A stretch of 7,577 nt of DNA from Elusimicrobiota bacterium (GTDB taxonomy: Bacteria > RUG730). Positions 5,618-7,577 of this stretch are shown here, one piece after another; the stretch's first letter is position 1; each line of letters begins with the position of its first letter. The translations under genes were made by a program, and so were the position numbers. Below the pieces are notes generated by a model. It saw nothing but the letters and a program-made list of their open reading frames with translations, was not told the origin of the DNA and made no database searches. The stretch spans positions 1-7,577 of the forward strand of contig JAIRLV010000016.1 in the NCBI GenBank assembly GCA_031259185.1. Reading direction: 5' to 3'.

Positions 5618-7216
5618 ATGAAAATTTCAAGGGCATTGATTAGTGTTGCTGACAAAACAGGGTTAGATTTTTTTGTAAAAGAATTAACGAAATTTGGAAT
5701 TGAAATTATCTCAACTGGCGGAACAAAAAAATATATAGAAAGTCTTGGCATTAATGCAAAAGATATAGCAGATTTCACTGGATTTCCGGAGATATTAGAT
5801 GGACGAGTAAAAACTTTGCACCCAAAAGTCCACGGTGGAATTTTGGCAAAAAGAAAAAATAAAATTCATCAGGAAAAAATTTTAGAACATAATATCCAAT
5901 ATATCGATATGATTGTCGTAAATTTATATCCATTTATAGATTTATTGAAAAAAGAGGATAAAAATAATGAAAAAATTTCTCAAGAAAATATGATCGAAAA
6001 TATAGATATTGGCGGTCCTTCTATGTTGAGATCTGCCGCAAAAAATTTTGAAGATGTTGTCGTTATATGTGATCCAAATGATTATAAATTTATCATAAAT
6101 CAGATGAATATTGAAAAAGATATACCTAAAGAAATAAGAATGTTGCTAAGTGCCAAAGTTTTTGCAAAAACTAGTAATTATGATTACTACATAAATTTGT
6201 ATTTAGAAAAACAAATAGAAAAAATAAAAAATACAGCACAAAATAATAATTATTTGTTATATAAAAATATTTCTAAAAACTTGAAAAAAGTCTTTGATCT
6301 AAGATATGGTGAAAATCCTCATCAAAAAGCTGCTTATTATATTGAAGAAACAGCAAAAGATGTAGCATGGCAACAATTTAATGGGAAAGAATTATCTTAT
6401 AATAATTTGTTAGATTTAGAAGCGAGCTGGAATATTGTAAATGACATTTCAACAGTTGCGGTAGCTATTGTAAAACATAATAATCCTTGTGGAGTTGGAA
6501 CAGCTAATACTTTAACCGAAGCTTACAAAAAAGCTTTGGCTACAGATATAGAGAGCGCATATGGAGGAATAGTTGCGGTAAATAGAAAATTGGATAAAAC
6601 AACTGCCATTGAAATAGATAAAATCTTTACTGAATGTATCATCGCTCCAAGTTATGAAGCAGATGCGATTGAAATTTTAAAAAGAAAAAAAAACTTGAGA
6701 ATAATTGAATTAAATAAAAATTTTTATGATAAAAAAGAAAACTCATTTAATGATAATCTAGAATATAAAAAAGTTTTTGATGGATTTTTAATTCAAGAAA
6801 AAGATAATAGTATTAATACTGCTCAAAATAAAATTGTAACTAATAGGGCGCCTGATGATAAGGAAATAGCAGATTTAGATCTTGCTTGGATAGTATGTAA
6901 ACATGTAAAATCAAATGCAATAGTTTTAGCAAAAGAAGGAGCAATTATTGGAATCGGCGCCGGACAAATGAGTAGACTAGATTCGGTAAAAATTTCAATA
7001 TCAAAGGCAAAAAAGGCTGGATTTGATATCAAAGGTTCTGTTATAGCCTCGGATGCGTTTTTTCCATTCAAAGATTCAATTGAAGTAATTGCAAAATATG
7101 GAGTTTCAGCAATAATCCAACCAGGAGGATCAATAAGAGATCCGGAAGTTATAAATGCTTGTAACGAAAATAATATGAGCATGATTTTTACGTATCAAAG
7201 ACATTTTAGACATTAG
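5618..7216 (+). CDS. purH: Bifunctional AICAR transformylase / IMP cyclohydrolase PurH
   Basis: PurH performs the last two steps of purine synthesis in the cytosol: formylation of AICAR by 10-formyl-tetrahydrofolate, then ring closure to IMP. From ATG it has 532 residues, a normal length. The N-terminal MGS-like cyclohydrolase domain (about 1-195) carries STGGTKKY at 32-39, FPEILDGRVKTLHPKVHGG at 56-74 and NIDIGGPSMLRSAA at 128-141. The C-terminal transformylase carries RYGENPHQ at 229-236, the catalytic Lys-His in KHNNPCG at 286-292, AYGGIVA at 314-320, IGIGAGQMSR at 444-453, SDAFFPF at 478-484, QPGGSIRD at 501-508 and the terminal RHFRH. All key blocks are present, so both activities are expected. 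It is flanked by gaps of 291 and 166 bases and appears to stand alone, with no other pur gene in the window. Confidence 0.97.
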   Translation: MKISRALISVADKTGLDFFVKELTKFGIEIISTGGTKKYIESLGINAKDIADFTGFPEILDGRVKTLHPKVHGGILAKRKNKIHQEKILEHNIQYIDMIVVNLYPFIDLLKKEDKNNEKISQENMIENIDIGGPSMLRSAAKNFEDVVVICDPNDYKFIINQMNIEKDIPKEIRMLLSAKVFAKTSNYDYYINLYLEKQIEKIKNTAQNNNYLLYKNISKNLKKVFDLRYGENPHQKAAYYIEETAKDVAWQQFNGKELSYNNLLDLEASWNIVNDISTVAVAIVKHNNPCGVGTANTLTEAYKKALATDIESAYGGIVAVNRKLDKTTAIEIDKIFTECIIAPSYEADAIEILKRKKNLRIIELNKNFYDKKENSFNDNLEYKKVFDGFLIQEKDNSINTAQNKIVTNRAPDDKEIADLDLAWIVCKHVKSNAIVLAKEGAIIGIGAGQMSRLDSVKISISKAKKAGFDIKGSVIASDAFFPFKDSIEVIAKYGVSAIIQPGGSIRDPEVINACNENNMSMIFTYQRHFRH

Positions 7217-7360
7217 ATGATATTTATCTGAGTATTTTAGTGATTACAAAAATTTTAATTTATAATTTAATTTTTAAGGAACTCTTTTTATTTTAAAAAA
7301 ATTTTTTTTATAAAAAACTTAAATGTTTAAATATAGTTAGGTATTGTAAAAATTTTTTAT

Positions 7361-7369
7361 TGTTAAAAT
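7361..7369 (+). promoter_or_regulatory. Candidate extended -10 for the tRNA gene (TGTTAAAAT)
   Basis: TG at 7361-7362 plus TAAAAT at 7364-7369 would start transcription near 7376, about seven bases before the tRNA, a normal position for a tRNA promoter. No clear -35 is seen. It resembles TGCTAAAAT at 1511-1519 upstream of leuC. Confidence 0.45.
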
Positions 7370-7382
7370 ATATTCTTTTTTA

Positions 7383-7456
7383 GCGCTCGTAGCTCAGCTG
7401 GATAGAGTAACTGACTACGAATCAGTTGGTCGTGCGTTCGAATCGCACCGAGCGCA
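7383..7456 (+). tRNA. tRNA-Arg (anticodon ACG)
   Basis: A full cloverleaf can be drawn by hand. The acceptor stem GCGCTCG at 7383-7389 pairs with CGAGCGC at 7449-7455, all seven pairs matching. The D stem is GCTC with GAGT (7392-7395 and 7405-7408, one G-T pair). The anticodon stem is ACTGA with TCAGT (7410-7414 and 7422-7426) around loop CTACGAA. The anticodon ACG is at 7417-7419; its A34 is normally edited to inosine so that it reads CGU, CGC and CGA. The T stem is GTGCG with CGCAC around TTCGAAT. The discriminator is A7456. The 3' CCA is not encoded and must be added enzymatically. The gene is much richer in G and C than its flanks, as expected for a structured RNA in an AT-rich genome. 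Confidence 0.97.
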
Positions 7457-7577
7457 ACTTTATCAATTCTCTCAAAAATCAAAAAATCAGACTTTTCGTG
7501 TAATAAATAGCATAAAAAAGAAAAAAAAAGAAATAACTTGAAACGATTGGAATATATATTTTTGCTACCGTTTTTAC

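Noticed and set aside
6823-7182. 119-codon minus-strand open frame inside purH
   Set aside because: It is antisense to the most conserved part of the transformylase domain; the openness follows from purH codon use.
7270-7320. Terminator formed by runs of A and T after purH
   Set aside because: The A-run and T-run pair without a loop and with no G-C pairs; this is ordinary AT-rich noise.
7538-7577. Possible start of a + strand gene, TTG then KRLEYIFLLPFL
   Set aside because: It looks like a signal-peptide start, but the codon is TTG, the upstream purine run is not a clear ribosome site, and only 13 codons are visible before the window ends.
7479-7577. Minus-strand frame open from the right edge (about 32 residues, Phe/Tyr-rich)
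   Set aside because: Too short and low in complexity; the poly-F stretch comes from an A-run. It could be the end of a membrane protein but nothing supports it.
7440-7577. tRNA-Arg as an integration site for a mobile element
   Set aside because: tRNA 3' ends are common attachment sites, but no integrase and no repeat of the tRNA 3' end is seen in the 121 bases that follow.

Overview
This is a strongly AT-rich window with six complete genes of recognisable family, one complete gene assigned mainly by context, the 3' end of another gene and one tRNA, all on the + strand. TGA works as a stop, and most genes start at ATG behind a good Shine-Dalgarno (AGGAG-like) site. Bactofilin, an M23 peptidase and a SurA-type envelope chaperone point to a diderm bacterium. 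The base composition, the AT-rich gaps and the retained leucine and purine biosynthesis suggest a host-associated lineage. The overall feel is Endomicrobium/Elusimicrobiota-like, but that placement is a guess from sequence impression, not from a search.

Layout. (1) 2-1348 is a cell-envelope block: the end of an M23 (LytM-type) peptidase, a bactofilin, and a membrane-anchored protein with a SurA-type chaperone domain but no PPIase domain. It ends at a weak hairpin plus T-run. (2) 1349-1698 is a non-coding, very AT-rich leader with candidate promoters. (3) 1699-5326 is a leucine block split by unrelated genes: leuC, cutA, a putative Type II restriction endonuclease, a beta-class DNA methyltransferase, then leuD. 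Gaps are 3, 56, -4 and 39 bases, so one transcript is plausible. (4) 5327-5617 is an AT-rich gap with a candidate promoter. (5) 5618-7216 is purH. (6) 7383-7456 is tRNA-Arg(ACG) with an extended -10 just upstream; the window ends in a gap with no convincing gene.

How the genes work together. LeuC and LeuD are the two halves of isopropylmalate isomerase, and both appear intact. Between them sit CutA and a compact restriction-modification pair whose genes overlap by four bases, which looks like a cassette inserted into a leucine operon. PurH makes IMP in the last two steps of purine synthesis. The bactofilin and M23 peptidase form a widely seen cell-shape pair. I did not find a wholly new system; the most notable items are the leuC/leuD split by a restriction-modification cassette, an endonuclease of a family I cannot name with an apparent N-x-K active site, and the minimal SurA-like protein beside bactofilin.
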